From Flavobacterium endophyticum (lineage in GTDB: Bacteria > Bacteroidota > Bacteroidia > Flavobacteriales > Flavobacteriaceae), in contig NZ_RBLC01000004.1 in the NCBI RefSeq assembly GCF_003634455.1, positions 1-64,000 of the forward strand: DNA of 64,000 nt, read 5' to 3'. Below the pieces are notes generated by a model. It did no database searches. It had not been told where the DNA came from and saw only the letters and a list, made by a program, of their open reading frames with translations. The stretch's first letter is position 1. Each line of letters opens with the position of its first letter. The position numbers and the translations under genes are program-made. Of this stretch, positions 43,414 through 52,030 are shown one piece after another.

Positions 43414-44457
43414 ATGAAATTCACAGCAGAACAAATAGCAGGCATTTTAGAGGGTGAAGTAGTGGGGAATCCCAATGCGGAGGTTTACAAGCTGTCAAAA
43501 ATCGAAGAAGGTTCAGAAGGTTCCTTGACATTTTTGGCCAACCCTAAATACCTTAATTATATTTATACGACTCAAGCAACGATTACGATTGTAAACACTA
43601 CATTTATTCCTGAGTCAGAAATTACAACTACACTTATCAAGGTAGAAGATGCCTATAAATCATTTTCCAAACTATTAGAATACTATAATCAGGTAAAGCT
43701 GATGAAGTCAGGTATTGAACAGCCTTCTGTAGTTTCCGAAAATGTAACCTACGGTGAAAACCTTTATTTGGGAAGTTTTTGTTACCTTGGAAAAAATGTG
43801 ACTATTGGCGAAAACGTAAAGATTTATCCTAATAGTTTTATCGGCGATAATGTATCTATAGGTGACAATACTATTATTTTTGCAGGAGCAAGAATATATT
43901 CCGAAACTGTAATCGGTAAGAATTGTACGATTCATTCAGGTTCTATCATCGGTTCTGACGGATTTGGCTTTGTTCCGAATGAAGAAGGAATATATAGCAA
44001 AGTGCCTCAAATCGGGAATGTTGTCATCGAAGACAATGTCGATATTGGATCATGCACAACCATAGACAGAGCGACTTTAGGATCTACCGTAATCCGAAAA
44101 GGCGTAAAGCTGGATAACCAGATACAAATTGCTCATAATGTCGAAATTGGTGAAAATACGGTTATTGCCGCCCAAACAGGTGTTGCCGGTTCAACTAAAA
44201 TAGGAAAAGGCTGCCAAATAGGCGGACAGGTTGGTATTGCAGGGCATTTGGTAATAGGGGATGGTGTAAGAATCCAAGCGCAATCTGGAATTGGAAAAAA
44301 CATCAAAGAAGGAGAAGTAATCCAAGGAAGCCCGAGCTTCGGATATTCCGATTTTAATAAATCGTATGTCCATTTCAAAAACTTGCCAAAAATTGTATCC
44401 GATATAGAAGCATTAAAAAAACAAATAACAAACGAAAATAGCATAAACAATGGTTAA
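43414..44457 (+). CDS. lpxD: UDP-3-O-(3-hydroxyacyl)glucosamine N-acyltransferase
   Basis: The 347-residue enzyme adds the second acyl chain in lipid A synthesis. The N-terminal uridine-binding domain ends near residue 100. It is followed by left-handed beta-helix hexapeptide repeats ([20 protein letters not shown]) and the catalytic His in [23 protein letters not shown] matches the family end. A perfect TATTTTTG lies six bases before the ATG (43401-43408). If used, it would give a nearly leaderless mRNA. The gene overlaps lpxC by eight bases. Confidence 0.95.
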   Translation: MKFTAEQIAGILEGEVVGNPNAEVYKLSKIEEGSEGSLTFLANPKYLNYIYTTQATITIVNTTFIPESEITTTLIKVEDAYKSFSKLLEYYNQVKLMKSGIEQPSVVSENVTYGENLYLGSFCYLGKNVTIGENVKIYPNSFIGDNVSIGDNTIIFAGARIYSETVIGKNCTIHSGSIIGSDGFGFVPNEEGIYSKVPQIGNVVIEDNVDIGSCTTIDRATLGSTVIRKGVKLDNQIQIAHNVEIGENTVIAAQTGVAGSTKIGKGCQIGGQVGIAGHLVIGDGVRIQAQSGIGKNIKEGEVIQGSPSFGYSDFNKSYVHFKNLPKIVSDIEALKKQITNENSINNG

Positions 44458-45838
44458 ACAGAAAACCATCAAGAATGAAATCTCGCTAACAGGTGTGGGA
44501 TTGCATACTGGGAAAGATGTAAAAATGACTTTTAAGCCTGCTCCAATTAACAATGGTTTTACATTCGTAAGAGTAGATTTAGAAGGACAGCCTATTATTG
44601 AAGCAGATGCCAATTACGTAGTAAATACACAGCGAGGCACTAATTTAGAAAAAAAAGGAGTAAAAATTCAAACTTCTGAGCATGTCTTGGCAGCGTTCAT
44701 TGGCTGTGATATTGATAACGTTATCATTGAATTGGATGCTTCTGAACCGCCGATTATGGACGGTTCTTCTAAGTTTTTTGTTGAAGCTATCGAAAAAGCA
44801 GGAATCGAAGAACAAGACGCAGAACGTAACGTATATGTCGTAAAAGAAGTTATTTCTTATACTGACGAAGCTACCGGAAGTGAAATTTTGGTAATGCCTT
44901 CAGACGATTATCAAGTCACTGCAATGGTAGATTTCGGCACCAAAGTTTTAGGTACGCAAAATGCTACTATGAAAAGCATTGCCGATTTCAAGACAGAAAT
45001 TGCGGATGCTAGAACGTTCAGTTTCTTGCACGAACTTGAAGCTTTATTAGAAAACGGACTGATTAAAGGCGGCGATTTAAACAATGCCATCGTTTATGTC
45101 GATAAAGAAATTTCTGAAAGCACTATGGAAAACCTAAAAGTGGCTTTTGGAAAAGAAAAGATATCTGTAAAACCAAACGGAATTTTAGACAACCTGACTT
45201 TGCATTATCCTAATGAAGCTGCCCGTCACAAATTGCTTGACGTTGTTGGTGATTTGGCTTTAATCGGAACGCGCATTAAAGGGAAAATTATTGCAAACAA
45301 GCCTGGACATTTTGTAAACACGCAATTCGCTAAAAAAATGTCTAAAATTATCAAGATAGAACAAAGAAATCAAGTTCCTGTTTTCGACTTGAACCAAGAG
45401 CCTCTGATGGACATTCATAAAATCATGAGTATTTTGCCTCACAGGCCGCCATTCTTGTTCATCGACAGGATTATCGAAATGTCTGACACGCACGTTGTAG
45501 GACTTAAAAACGTGACAATGAACGAAAGCTTCTTCGTAGGGCATTTCCCTGGAGCGCCTGTAATGCCAGGTGTTATCATAGTTGAAGCTATGGCTCAATC
45601 AGGAGGAATCTTGATATTGAGTTCTGTTCCAGATCCTGAAAACTACCTAACTTATTTTATGAAAATCGACAACGTAAAATTCAAGCACAAAGTATTGCCT
45701 GGAGATACCCTGATTTTCAAATGCGATTTGATTTCTCCGATCAGAAGAGGAATCTGCCACATGCAAGCCAATGCTTATTCTAACGGAAAGTTAGTAGCAG
45801 AAGCCGAGCTAATGGCGCAAATCGCAAAAATTAACTAA
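44450..45838 (+). CDS. lpxC/fabZ: Bifunctional LpxC-FabZ fusion
   Basis: The 462-residue protein joins two enzymes. The N-terminal about 300 residues are the zinc deacetylase LpxC ([19 protein letters not shown] with zinc His78; [14 protein letters not shown] with further ligands). The C-terminal part, from about residue 320, is the hot-dog dehydratase FabZ ([35 protein letters not shown]). The fusion is characteristic of Bacteroidota and Chlamydiae-like lineages. It links lipid A commitment with fatty-acid elongation from the same 3-hydroxyacyl-ACP pool. Both active sites look intact. Confidence 0.96.
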   Translation: MVKQKTIKNEISLTGVGLHTGKDVKMTFKPAPINNGFTFVRVDLEGQPIIEADANYVVNTQRGTNLEKKGVKIQTSEHVLAAFIGCDIDNVIIELDASEPPIMDGSSKFFVEAIEKAGIEEQDAERNVYVVKEVISYTDEATGSEILVMPSDDYQVTAMVDFGTKVLGTQNATMKSIADFKTEIADARTFSFLHELEALLENGLIKGGDLNNAIVYVDKEISESTMENLKVAFGKEKISVKPNGILDNLTLHYPNEAARHKLLDVVGDLALIGTRIKGKIIANKPGHFVNTQFAKKMSKIIKIEQRNQVPVFDLNQEPLMDIHKIMSILPHRPPFLFIDRIIEMSDTHVVGLKNVTMNESFFVGHFPGAPVMPGVIIVEAMAQSGGILILSSVPDPENYLTYFMKIDNVKFKHKVLPGDTLIFKCDLISPIRRGICHMQANAYSNGKLVAEAELMAQIAKIN

Positions 45839-45848
45839 AAAGAAATTT

Positions 45849-46634
45849 ATGAATCAACCATTAGCATACGTTCACCCTGGCGCAAAAATCGCTAAAAATG
45901 TTGTAATAGAGCCGTTCACTACAATCCATAATAATGTAGTAATTGGCGACGGAACCTGGATTGGTTCTAATGTTACAATCATGGAAGGCGCTAGAATAGG
46001 GAAGAACTGTAATATATTTCCAGGTGCCGTAATTTCTGCAGTACCGCAAGACTTAAAATTTGGAGGTGAAGATTCACTAGCTATTATCGGCGACAATTCA
46101 ACAATAAGAGAATGCGTTACCATTAATAGAGGCACAATTGCTTCTGGACAGACTGTGATTGGCAAAAATTGTTTGGTCATGGCCACTGCACATATTGCTC
46201 ACGACTGTCATATCGGCGACAATGCAATTATCGTTAACGGTGTAGCATTGGCAGGTCACGTCACCGTTGGTAATTATGCAATTATTGGAGGTCTGGCGGC
46301 GGTGCACCAATTCATCAATATTGGAGACCATGCTATGATTTCTGGCGGATCTTTGGTTAGAAAAGACGTACCTCCTTATACTAAAGCCGCAAAAGAACCG
46401 CTTTCTTATGTAGGAATCAATTCAGTAGGTCTGAGAAGAAGAGGCTTTTCAACAGAAAAAATCAGAGAAATTCAAGAGATTTACAGAATTTTATACCAGA
46501 AAAATTACAATACAACCCAAGCTTTGGGAATTATTGAGGCTGAAATGGAAGCAACTCCAGAAAGAGATGAAATTATTCTGTTTATCAGAAATTCATCAAG
46601 AGGAGTAATGAAAGGATATACAGGGATTTATTAG
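45849..46634 (+). CDS. lpxA: Acyl-ACP--UDP-N-acetylglucosamine O-acyltransferase
   Basis: The 261-residue hexapeptide-repeat enzyme performs the first lipid A step. The catalytic His is in TAHIAHDCHIGDNAI. The repeat region (IGDGTWIGSNVTIMEGARIG) leads to the C-terminal helical domain with GINSVGLRRRGFSTEKIREIQ. It starts 10 bases after lpxC/fabZ, within the same operon. The length is typical. Confidence 0.96.
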   Translation: MNQPLAYVHPGAKIAKNVVIEPFTTIHNNVVIGDGTWIGSNVTIMEGARIGKNCNIFPGAVISAVPQDLKFGGEDSLAIIGDNSTIRECVTINRGTIASGQTVIGKNCLVMATAHIAHDCHIGDNAIIVNGVALAGHVTVGNYAIIGGLAAVHQFINIGDHAMISGGSLVRKDVPPYTKAAKEPLSYVGINSVGLRRRGFSTEKIREIQEIYRILYQKNYNTTQALGIIEAEMEATPERDEIILFIRNSSRGVMKGYTGIY

Positions 46635-46682
46635 TTCCCAAGAATAAAAATTTTACAAAAAACGAAATAACAAACAAACAAA

Positions 46683-47249
46683 ATGGCAAGTACTGCAGAC
46701 ATCAGAAACGGATTGTGTATCAAATTCAACCACGATATTTATAAAATTATTGAATTCCTTCACGTAAAGCCTGGAAAAGGACCAGCTTTCGTCAGAACAA
46801 AATTAAAAAGCTTGACTTCAGGTAAAGTTTTGGATAATACTTTTTCTGCGGGACATAAAATTGATACTATTCGTGTTGAAACTCATACGTTCCAATTTTT
46901 ATATGCTGAAGGAGATGAATTTCACTTTATGAATGCTGAATCTTTCGAACAAATTTCTTTGAATAAAAATGTCTTGGACGCTCCAGACTTATTAAAAGAA
47001 GGTACTAACGTAATGATTCAGATTAATACTGAAACTGACTTGCCGCTTTCTGTAGATATGCCGGCTTCAATCATTTTGGAAGTGACCTATGCGGAGCCAG
47101 GCGTTAAAGGAAATACGGCTACTAATGCAACAAAACCTGCAACTGTAGAAACTGGAGCATCTGTAAACGTTCCTTTGTTTATCAACGAAGGTGACAAAAT
47201 TAAAATAGATACGGCTACAGGAGCCTATATGGAGCGCGTAAAAGAATAA
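46683..47249 (+). CDS. efp: Translation elongation factor P
   Basis: The 188-residue protein helps ribosomes pass polyproline stretches. Three beta domains are present. The loop that reaches the peptidyl-transferase centre reads VKPGKGPAF, with Lys32 at the position that is modified in many bacteria. The YAEPGVKGNTATNATKPATVETG segment near the C-terminus is the family signature. No EpmA or EpmB gene is in the window, so any modification route is unknown. It lies between lpxA and a second lpxD-like gene, and a hairpin ends the transcript. Confidence 0.96.
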   Translation: MASTADIRNGLCIKFNHDIYKIIEFLHVKPGKGPAFVRTKLKSLTSGKVLDNTFSAGHKIDTIRVETHTFQFLYAEGDEFHFMNAESFEQISLNKNVLDAPDLLKEGTNVMIQINTETDLPLSVDMPASIILEVTYAEPGVKGNTATNATKPATVETGASVNVPLFINEGDKIKIDTATGAYMERVKE

Positions 47250-47266
47250 TTAATTGGTATATTTGG

Positions 47267-47296
47267 AAATGAGATAGCTTGATAGTTATCTCATTT
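47267..47296 (+). terminator. Terminator after efp
   Basis: AAATGAGATA and TATCTCATTT form a 10-bp stem around GCTTGATAGT, followed by TCTT. A perfect -7 element TATATTTG (47258-47265) sits just before it and could drive the next gene. Confidence 0.7.
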
Positions 47297-47330
47297 TCTT
47301 ATTGCTATAATTTCTAATGAGACGACCAAT

Positions 47331-48263
47331 ATGAAATTCCCTAAAATACAAACGTTACAAGAAGTTGCCGAAATTATCGACAGCAAATATATTGGCGATC
47401 CAAATTTTGAGGTTCATGGGATGAACGAAATTCATGTCGTGGAACCTGGAGATATTGTCTTTGTCGATCATCCAAAATATTACGACAAAGCATTACAATC
47501 TGCGGCTACTATTATCTTGATCAATAAAGAAGTAGAATGTCCAGAAGGAAAAGCATTGTTGATTTCCGATGATCCGTTCAGGGATTTTAATACACTTACA
47601 AGGCATTTTAGGCCGTTTAGAGCTATAAATACTTCCATCTCTTTGAGTGCTACTATTGGCGAAGGAACCTATATTCAACCTAATTGTTTTATTGGAAACC
47701 ATGTCAAGATTGGCAAAAATTGCATCATCCATTCCAATGTTTCTATTTACGACCATACAGTAATAGGCGATAACGTGATTATTCATGCTGGAACTACTTT
47801 GGGAGCCGATGCATTCTATTATAAAAAACGCCCAGAAGGATTTGATCAATTGCTTTCTGGCGGAAGAGTTGTTATCGAAGATAATGTCGGAATTGGAGCA
47901 CTTTGTACAATTGACAAAGGAGTTACTGGCGATACCACTATCGGAGAAGGAACAAAAATAGACAATCAGGTACATGTAGGGCACGATACGGTAATAGGAA
48001 AAAGATGTCTTATCGCAGCACAGACAGGAATAGCGGGTTGTGTAAAGATTATGGATGAAGTAACTTTATGGGGACAAGTAGGCGTAATAAGCAGCATTAC
48101 CATTGGAGAAAAAGCTGTTGTCATGGCCCAAAGCGGAGTTACAAAATCAATAGAAGGAGATAAGGTCTATTTCGGAACTCCTATCGATGAAGCTCGTGAA
48201 AAACTGAAGCAGTTCGCCAACGTCAAGAAAATACCAGAAATTCTCAATAAATTGAAACAATAA
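47331..48263 (+). CDS. Second LpxD-like N-acyltransferase
   Basis: The 310-residue protein has the LpxD N-terminal domain (MNEIHVVEPGDIVFVDHPKYY) and hexapeptide repeats (IGKNCIIHSNVSIYDHTVIG). A candidate catalytic His lies in VHVGHDTVIGKRCLIAAQTGIAG. It differs clearly from the LpxD 3 kb upstream and is 37 residues shorter. Bacteroidota often carry such a paralogue, whose acceptor or chain specificity is not established. The stop overlaps the ATG of the next gene (TAATG). Confidence 0.88.
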   Translation: MKFPKIQTLQEVAEIIDSKYIGDPNFEVHGMNEIHVVEPGDIVFVDHPKYYDKALQSAATIILINKEVECPEGKALLISDDPFRDFNTLTRHFRPFRAINTSISLSATIGEGTYIQPNCFIGNHVKIGKNCIIHSNVSIYDHTVIGDNVIIHAGTTLGADAFYYKKRPEGFDQLLSGGRVVIEDNVGIGALCTIDKGVTGDTTIGEGTKIDNQVHVGHDTVIGKRCLIAAQTGIAGCVKIMDEVTLWGQVGVISSITIGEKAVVMAQSGVTKSIEGDKVYFGTPIDEAREKLKQFANVKKIPEILNKLKQ

Positions 48264-48625
48264 TGACAGCAAAGGAAATCGTACAGAATTTTTATAAGTC
48301 AGATGCACTTTTAGATGAAAATATCATGGAATCTTCATTGCATCCTGAAGTTATTTTAGATTGGAATAGTTCGAAAGGCTTCTTGCAGATGAACCGATCT
48401 GAAATTCTGGCTTTGTCAGCAGAACTTCGCGTCGCTTACATAAGATCAAAAATTAGGATCAGCCATATCTTAGAAGAAGGAAACCTCGTTTCTGTCCGAT
48501 ATTCTCACTATGTAAAGACATTTGAAAATCCAAGAGAAGAAATGCTTTTAGCCCATTTTATGGTAATCTGGGAAATAAAAGACAACAAACTCTACAGAGG
48601 ATTCCAGATGAGCCAATTGTCTTGA
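48263..48625 (+). CDS. NTF2-like (SnoaL-type) family protein
   Basis: The 120-residue protein has the cone-shaped NTF2-like pattern: MTAKEIVQNFYKSDALLDENIMESSLHPEVILDW-type start, a central helix and C-terminal strands (HFMVIWEIKDNKLYRGFQMSQ). No catalytic residues can be named. It shares one base with the lpxD-like gene, so the two are translationally coupled. Confidence 0.8.
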   Translation: MTAKEIVQNFYKSDALLDENIMESSLHPEVILDWNSSKGFLQMNRSEILALSAELRVAYIRSKIRISHILEEGNLVSVRYSHYVKTFENPREEMLLAHFMVIWEIKDNKLYRGFQMSQLS

Positions 48626-48676
48626 TTTCATTAAATATTTTCAGCCTAAAAACTTTCCCATTAGGCTTCAAAACCT

Positions 48677-48684
48677 TACTTTTG
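48677..48684 (+). promoter_or_regulatory. -7 element of the sucD promoter
   Basis: A perfect TACTTTTG lies 37 bases before the ATG of sucD. Transcription should start near 48691. Confidence 0.7.
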
Positions 48685-48721
48685 CATCACCATTTCAAAA
48701 AATAAATTTAAAAAATATATT

Positions 48722-49594
48722 ATGAGCGTTTTAGTCAATAAAGATTCTAAAATAATTGTTCAAGGTTTTACAGGAAGCGAAGGAACTTTTCACGCTTCTC
48801 AAATGATTGAATACGGAACAAACGTTGTAGGTGGAGTAACTCCAGGAAAAGGAGGAACGACACATTTAGATCGTCCGGTTTTCAACACAGTTAAAGATGC
48901 TGTTGACCAAGCTGGAGCTGACACAACAATTATTTTCGTACCGCCAGCCTTTGCTGCTGACGCAATTATGGAAGCTGCTGATGCAGGAATCAAAGTTATC
49001 ATCACGATTACAGAAGGAATTCCTGTTGCAGATATGATCAAGGCTTACGCTTATATTCAAAATAAAGAATGTCGTCTAATCGGACCAAACTGCCCAGGTG
49101 TAATCACTCCAGGTGAAGCTAAAGTAGGTATCATGCCAGGCTTCGTCTTCAAAAAAGGTAACGTTGGTATCGTTTCTAAATCAGGAACTTTAACATATGA
49201 AGCAGCTGACCAAGTAGTAAAACAAGGTTTGGGAATTACTACAGCAATCGGTATCGGAGGAGATCCAATCATCGGAACTACTACAAAAGAAGCTGTTGAA
49301 TTATTGATGAACGATCCAGAAACAGAATGTATCATCATGATTGGTGAAATCGGAGGGCAATTAGAAGCGGATGCTGCTAAATGGGTAAAAGCTGACGGTA
49401 ACAGAAAACCAGTTGTTGGTTTTATCGCTGGTGAAACTGCTCCGAAAGGAAGAACAATGGGCCATGCTGGTGCTATTGTTGGTGGTGCTGACGATACAGC
49501 GGAAGCTAAAAAACGCATCATGAGAGAAAACGGAATCCACGTTGTTGACTCTCCGGCAGAAATTGGTAAAAAAGTAAAAGAAATTATGGGATAA
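48722..49594 (+). CDS. sucD: Succinate--CoA ligase subunit alpha
   Basis: The 290-residue subunit carries the phosphohistidine of succinyl-CoA synthetase: [13 protein letters not shown] with His at 248. The CoA-binding N-terminal Rossmann domain has [22 protein letters not shown], and [15 protein letters not shown] is fully conserved. It works in the TCA cycle with SucB-type beta subunit SucC. The sucC gene is not adjacent, so the two subunits are encoded apart here. It has its own promoter and terminator. Confidence 0.97.
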   Translation: MSVLVNKDSKIIVQGFTGSEGTFHASQMIEYGTNVVGGVTPGKGGTTHLDRPVFNTVKDAVDQAGADTTIIFVPPAFAADAIMEAADAGIKVIITITEGIPVADMIKAYAYIQNKECRLIGPNCPGVITPGEAKVGIMPGFVFKKGNVGIVSKSGTLTYEAADQVVKQGLGITTAIGIGGDPIIGTTTKEAVELLMNDPETECIIMIGEIGGQLEADAAKWVKADGNRKPVVGFIAGETAPKGRTMGHAGAIVGGADDTAEAKKRIMRENGIHVVDSPAEIGKKVKEIMG

Positions 49595-49612
49595 TTTTCC
49601 GTAAAACGATAT

Positions 49613-49645
49613 AAAAAGCCTTGCAAAAACTGCAGGGCTTTTTTA
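49613..49645 (+). terminator. Terminator after sucD
   Basis: AAAAAGCC..TGCA and TGCAGGGCTTTTTT form an imperfect GC-containing stem with a T6 tail. Confidence 0.82.
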
Positions 49646-49712
49646 TTTATTGGAATTTTGTTTCTCTTTTTTAATATTTTACAATGTTTGATTTTTTTCA
49701 TAAATTTAAAAG

Positions 49713-50198
49713 ATGAAAAAAGCCTTTCCGCCATTAGTAAATCAAAATTCTAAAATCTTAATTCTCGGAACAATGCCAGGCGAAAAATCTTTGGAATTGC
49801 AAGAATATTATGGAAATAAAGGAAACAGTTTTTGGAAATTACTTTTTACATTATTTGACCAACCTTTGCCAGCAACGTATACTGAAAAGAAACAATTATT
49901 AGAAGAAAACGACATTGCGCTTTGGGATGTTTTGGCCTACTGCGAAAGAACCGGAAGCCTTGATAGTAACATCAAGAACGAAAAAGCGAACGATTTTGAA
50001 AGCTTCTATAAAAAATATCCAAGTATCAAACATGTCTTTTTCTCCAGCAAAAATGCTTCTAACTTCTATGATAAATATGTAGGAAGAAGAAAAGACATAC
50101 AATACACAATTCTTCCTTCGCCAAGCGGTGCTAATGCTTCTAAAAGCTTTCTGCAGAAATTAGAAGAGTGGGAAGAAATCATGGAAGCCTTGAATTAG
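49713..50198 (+). CDS. DNA-deoxyinosine (hypoxanthine) glycosylase, uracil-DNA glycosylase superfamily
   Basis: The 161-residue protein has the UDG-fold motif 1 LILGTMPGEKSLELQEYYGNKGNSFWKLL, in which the Asn near the end of motif 1 (GNKGNSFW) is characteristic of family 6 hypoxanthine-DNA glycosylases. Motif 2 is ILPSPSGANASKSF. It removes hypoxanthine produced by adenine deamination. The ALWDVLAYCERTGSLDSNI segment is also typical. It is a single gene. Confidence 0.9.
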   Translation: MKKAFPPLVNQNSKILILGTMPGEKSLELQEYYGNKGNSFWKLLFTLFDQPLPATYTEKKQLLEENDIALWDVLAYCERTGSLDSNIKNEKANDFESFYKKYPSIKHVFFSSKNASNFYDKYVGRRKDIQYTILPSPSGANASKSFLQKLEEWEEIMEALN

Positions 50199-50227
50199 CT
50201 CATTTTCCGAAAAAAATCTTTTTTAAT

Positions 50228-50235
50228 TAAATTTG
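50228..50235 (+). promoter_or_regulatory. -7 element before the 179-aa membrane protein
   Basis: A perfect TAAATTTG predicts a transcription start near 50242, about 23 bases before the GTG at 50265. This supports the GTG as the start. Confidence 0.6.
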
Positions 50236-50264
50236 TAATCTATTAGAAGTTTAAAAATTAATTT

Positions 50265-50804
50265 GTGACTGACAAAATTAACACCTTTGCAACCGAAAGA
50301 CTGAGTTTCTACCAGCGCTTTTCACTTACTTTACAATTGGTAAGTTTTAGTATTATTGTTTGTGTTGTTATAATGTTTTTTTCTAAGTATGACATGATAA
50401 AATTATTTTTAGCTTTAGGAATAATCTATCTTTTTATCACCCTATTGGTATCAATTCACAGATCAGTAACCTATATTTATGAAATTCAGATTGATGCTAA
50501 CAAAATTAGTGTTTTAGGACAGCAATACAATAAAAATTGGATTACAGAAATTGAAATTAAAAATTTAGATATATTTATAAGAAAAAAATATACTAGAGTT
50601 AGTTGCTATTATTATTTAGTCATTAAATCGCATGATAATAAAAAGTTTGTAGTGAATAAATTATTTAACTGGAATTATTTTATACTCTATAAATTATATG
50701 AGGAATTCAAGAAAGCTAAATCTGAAAAAATAAATTTTGAAGAAAAATACTTGCTAGAGGGTATTGAGAAAAAGGCGAAAGATGAATTCCAATGGAGAAA
50801 TTAA
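50265..50804 (+). CDS. Membrane protein with PH-like C-terminal part
   Basis: The 179-residue protein begins at a GTG (no earlier ATG in frame). Two membrane segments occupy about residues 25-43 and 49-66 (LVSFSIIVCVVIMFF, LFLALGIIYLFITLLV). The rest is basic and beta-rich (WITEIEIKNLDIFIRKKYTRV), similar in pattern to bacterial PH-like YdbS-type domains, though I cannot confirm homology. AT content is higher than in neighbours. Function is unknown. Confidence 0.7.
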   Translation: MTDKINTFATERLSFYQRFSLTLQLVSFSIIVCVVIMFFSKYDMIKLFLALGIIYLFITLLVSIHRSVTYIYEIQIDANKISVLGQQYNKNWITEIEIKNLDIFIRKKYTRVSCYYYLVIKSHDNKKFVVNKLFNWNYFILYKLYEEFKKAKSEKINFEEKYLLEGIEKKAKDEFQWRN

Positions 50805-50839
50805 ATTTCTAGAAACTATAACCCATAATAATAAAAAAA

Positions 50840-51718
50840 ATGTCAAACATAGATTTAATTATAGAAGAAAGACCACGCGATATCGGAGATTTTTTAGTCG
50901 GAAGATTATTGCCTTTTCGTAAAAAAAGAATGGTAGGGCCGTTTATTTTCATTGACCATATGGGGCCTACAAAAATGGGACCCGAGCATTATATGGATGT
51001 CGGACAGCATCCGCACATTGGTTTGGCAACTCTAACTTTTTTGCTAGAAGGAGAAGTCATGCACAAAGACAGTATTGGAACAGAACAAAAAATCGCTCCA
51101 GGCTCTGTCAACTGGATGATTGCAGGAAATGGAGTGACACATACAGAAAGAACTCCAGAAGAACTACGACATGGTTCCGAATATATGATGCATGGTTATC
51201 AGATCTGGGTGGCGCTGCCAAAAGATAAAGAAGATATGGAGCCTGAGTTCCATCATTTTGACAGAAATGATTTGCCGCGCTGGAAAGACGAAACAGCCGA
51301 ATTTACTTTAGTAGCTGGAAAAGGCTATGGAAAAGAATCGCCAGTTCCGGTACATTCTGAATTGTTTATGGTTGAAATAAAAACTCAAGATGAATACTTG
51401 CTACATACTGAAGGTCAATTGTTTGGTGAAATCGGTATTTGTGTTGTTGAAGGTGCCATTCAAGCCTGTGAACATCATGTAGAAAAAGGTAATATGCTCG
51501 TGTCAAAATTAGATGATGCTTGTTCAATGACGCTACTGCCAAATACACATATTATTCTATTTGGTGGCCAACAGCTTCCAGAAGAGCGTTTTATTTACTG
51601 GAATTTTGTTTCTTCCAGCAACGAAAAATTAGAAGAAGCAAAAGAACGATGGAGGAAAAAGAGCTTTCCAAAAGTTAAAGGAGATGATAGTTATGTCATG
51701 ATGCCTGAAGCTCAATAA
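50840..51718 (+). CDS. Pirin family protein
   Basis: The 292-residue bicupin has the pirin signature: GDFLVGRLLPFRKKRMVGPFIFIDHMGP and the metal-binding QHPHIGLATLTFLLEGEVMHKDS with His57 and His59. WMIAGNGVTHTER follows. Some pirins show quercetin dioxygenase activity; others modulate transcription or metabolism. The second cupin is present, with weaker metal residues. It is a single gene ending in a strong terminator. Confidence 0.93.
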   Translation: MSNIDLIIEERPRDIGDFLVGRLLPFRKKRMVGPFIFIDHMGPTKMGPEHYMDVGQHPHIGLATLTFLLEGEVMHKDSIGTEQKIAPGSVNWMIAGNGVTHTERTPEELRHGSEYMMHGYQIWVALPKDKEDMEPEFHHFDRNDLPRWKDETAEFTLVAGKGYGKESPVPVHSELFMVEIKTQDEYLLHTEGQLFGEIGICVVEGAIQACEHHVEKGNMLVSKLDDACSMTLLPNTHIILFGGQQLPEERFIYWNFVSSSNEKLEEAKERWRKKSFPKVKGDDSYVMMPEAQ

Positions 51719-51737
51719 ATAAATTTACAATAATTTA

Positions 51738-51773
51738 AAAGCCTCTTGATTGATAATTCAATCAAGAGGCTTT
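51738..51773 (+). terminator. Terminator after pirin
   Basis: AAAGCCTCTTGATTG and CAATCAAGAGGCTTT form a perfect 15-bp stem around ATAATT and run into TATTTTTA. Confidence 0.92.
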
Positions 51774-51861
51774 ATTTTTATAAGACCTTCATTTTTAATA
51801 TGTTTCTTGCTTTAAATTGATAAAAATAAATATCTTCTTGAATATAATTTATTTTAAGCTT

Positions 51862-51869
51862 TATCTTTG
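51862..51869 (+). promoter_or_regulatory. -7 element of the NhaC/MetT leader
   Basis: A perfect TATCTTTG predicts transcription from about 51875, exactly at the 5' strand of the riboswitch-like P1 helix. Confidence 0.75.
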
Positions 51870-51873
51870 CCTC

Positions 51874-52030
51874 CGTTATCACGAATCTCATAAAGAGATA
51901 GCAACCTGCAACAACAAGCAAGGTGCTAAAACGATAAGCCAAATCCTTTGGAAAAAATGTTGTCATCACACTTTCTTTTCGGTTTGCTTATCGTCGTGAG
52001 CTTTATTAATTTTTAAGCTATCGATGATGA
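51874..52030 (+). promoter_or_regulatory. SAM-clan riboswitch-like leader with a reduced P2 arm
   Basis: The core aligns with SAM-I riboswitches. P1 is TTATC (51876-51880) with GATAA (51933-51937), and the joint is ACGAA. The signature AGCAACC runs 51900-51906. P3 is ACCTGC with GCAAGGT (51904-51924), followed by the signature AAGGTGCTAAAA. The usual kink-turn P2 arm with its GAGGGA/GGCCC loop is replaced by a 5-bp hairpin (51885-51899), and P4 is missing. A hairpin CCAAA-TCC-TTTGG follows at 51939. GCTTATCG (51986-51993) is an exact complement of CGATAAGC (51932-51939). The overlapping TTATCGTCG (51988-51996) can pair with CGATGATGA (52022-52030), which covers the start codon. Bound SAM would free the sequestor and block translation. 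Fold and ligand are inferred. Confidence 0.7.

Noticed and set aside
51778..51999. Two opposed short open frames (63 aa minus, 60 aa plus) before the NhaC-family gene
   Set aside because: They lie across the promoter and the riboswitch-like leader, have no conserved-looking sequence, and their coding would conflict with the RNA structure.
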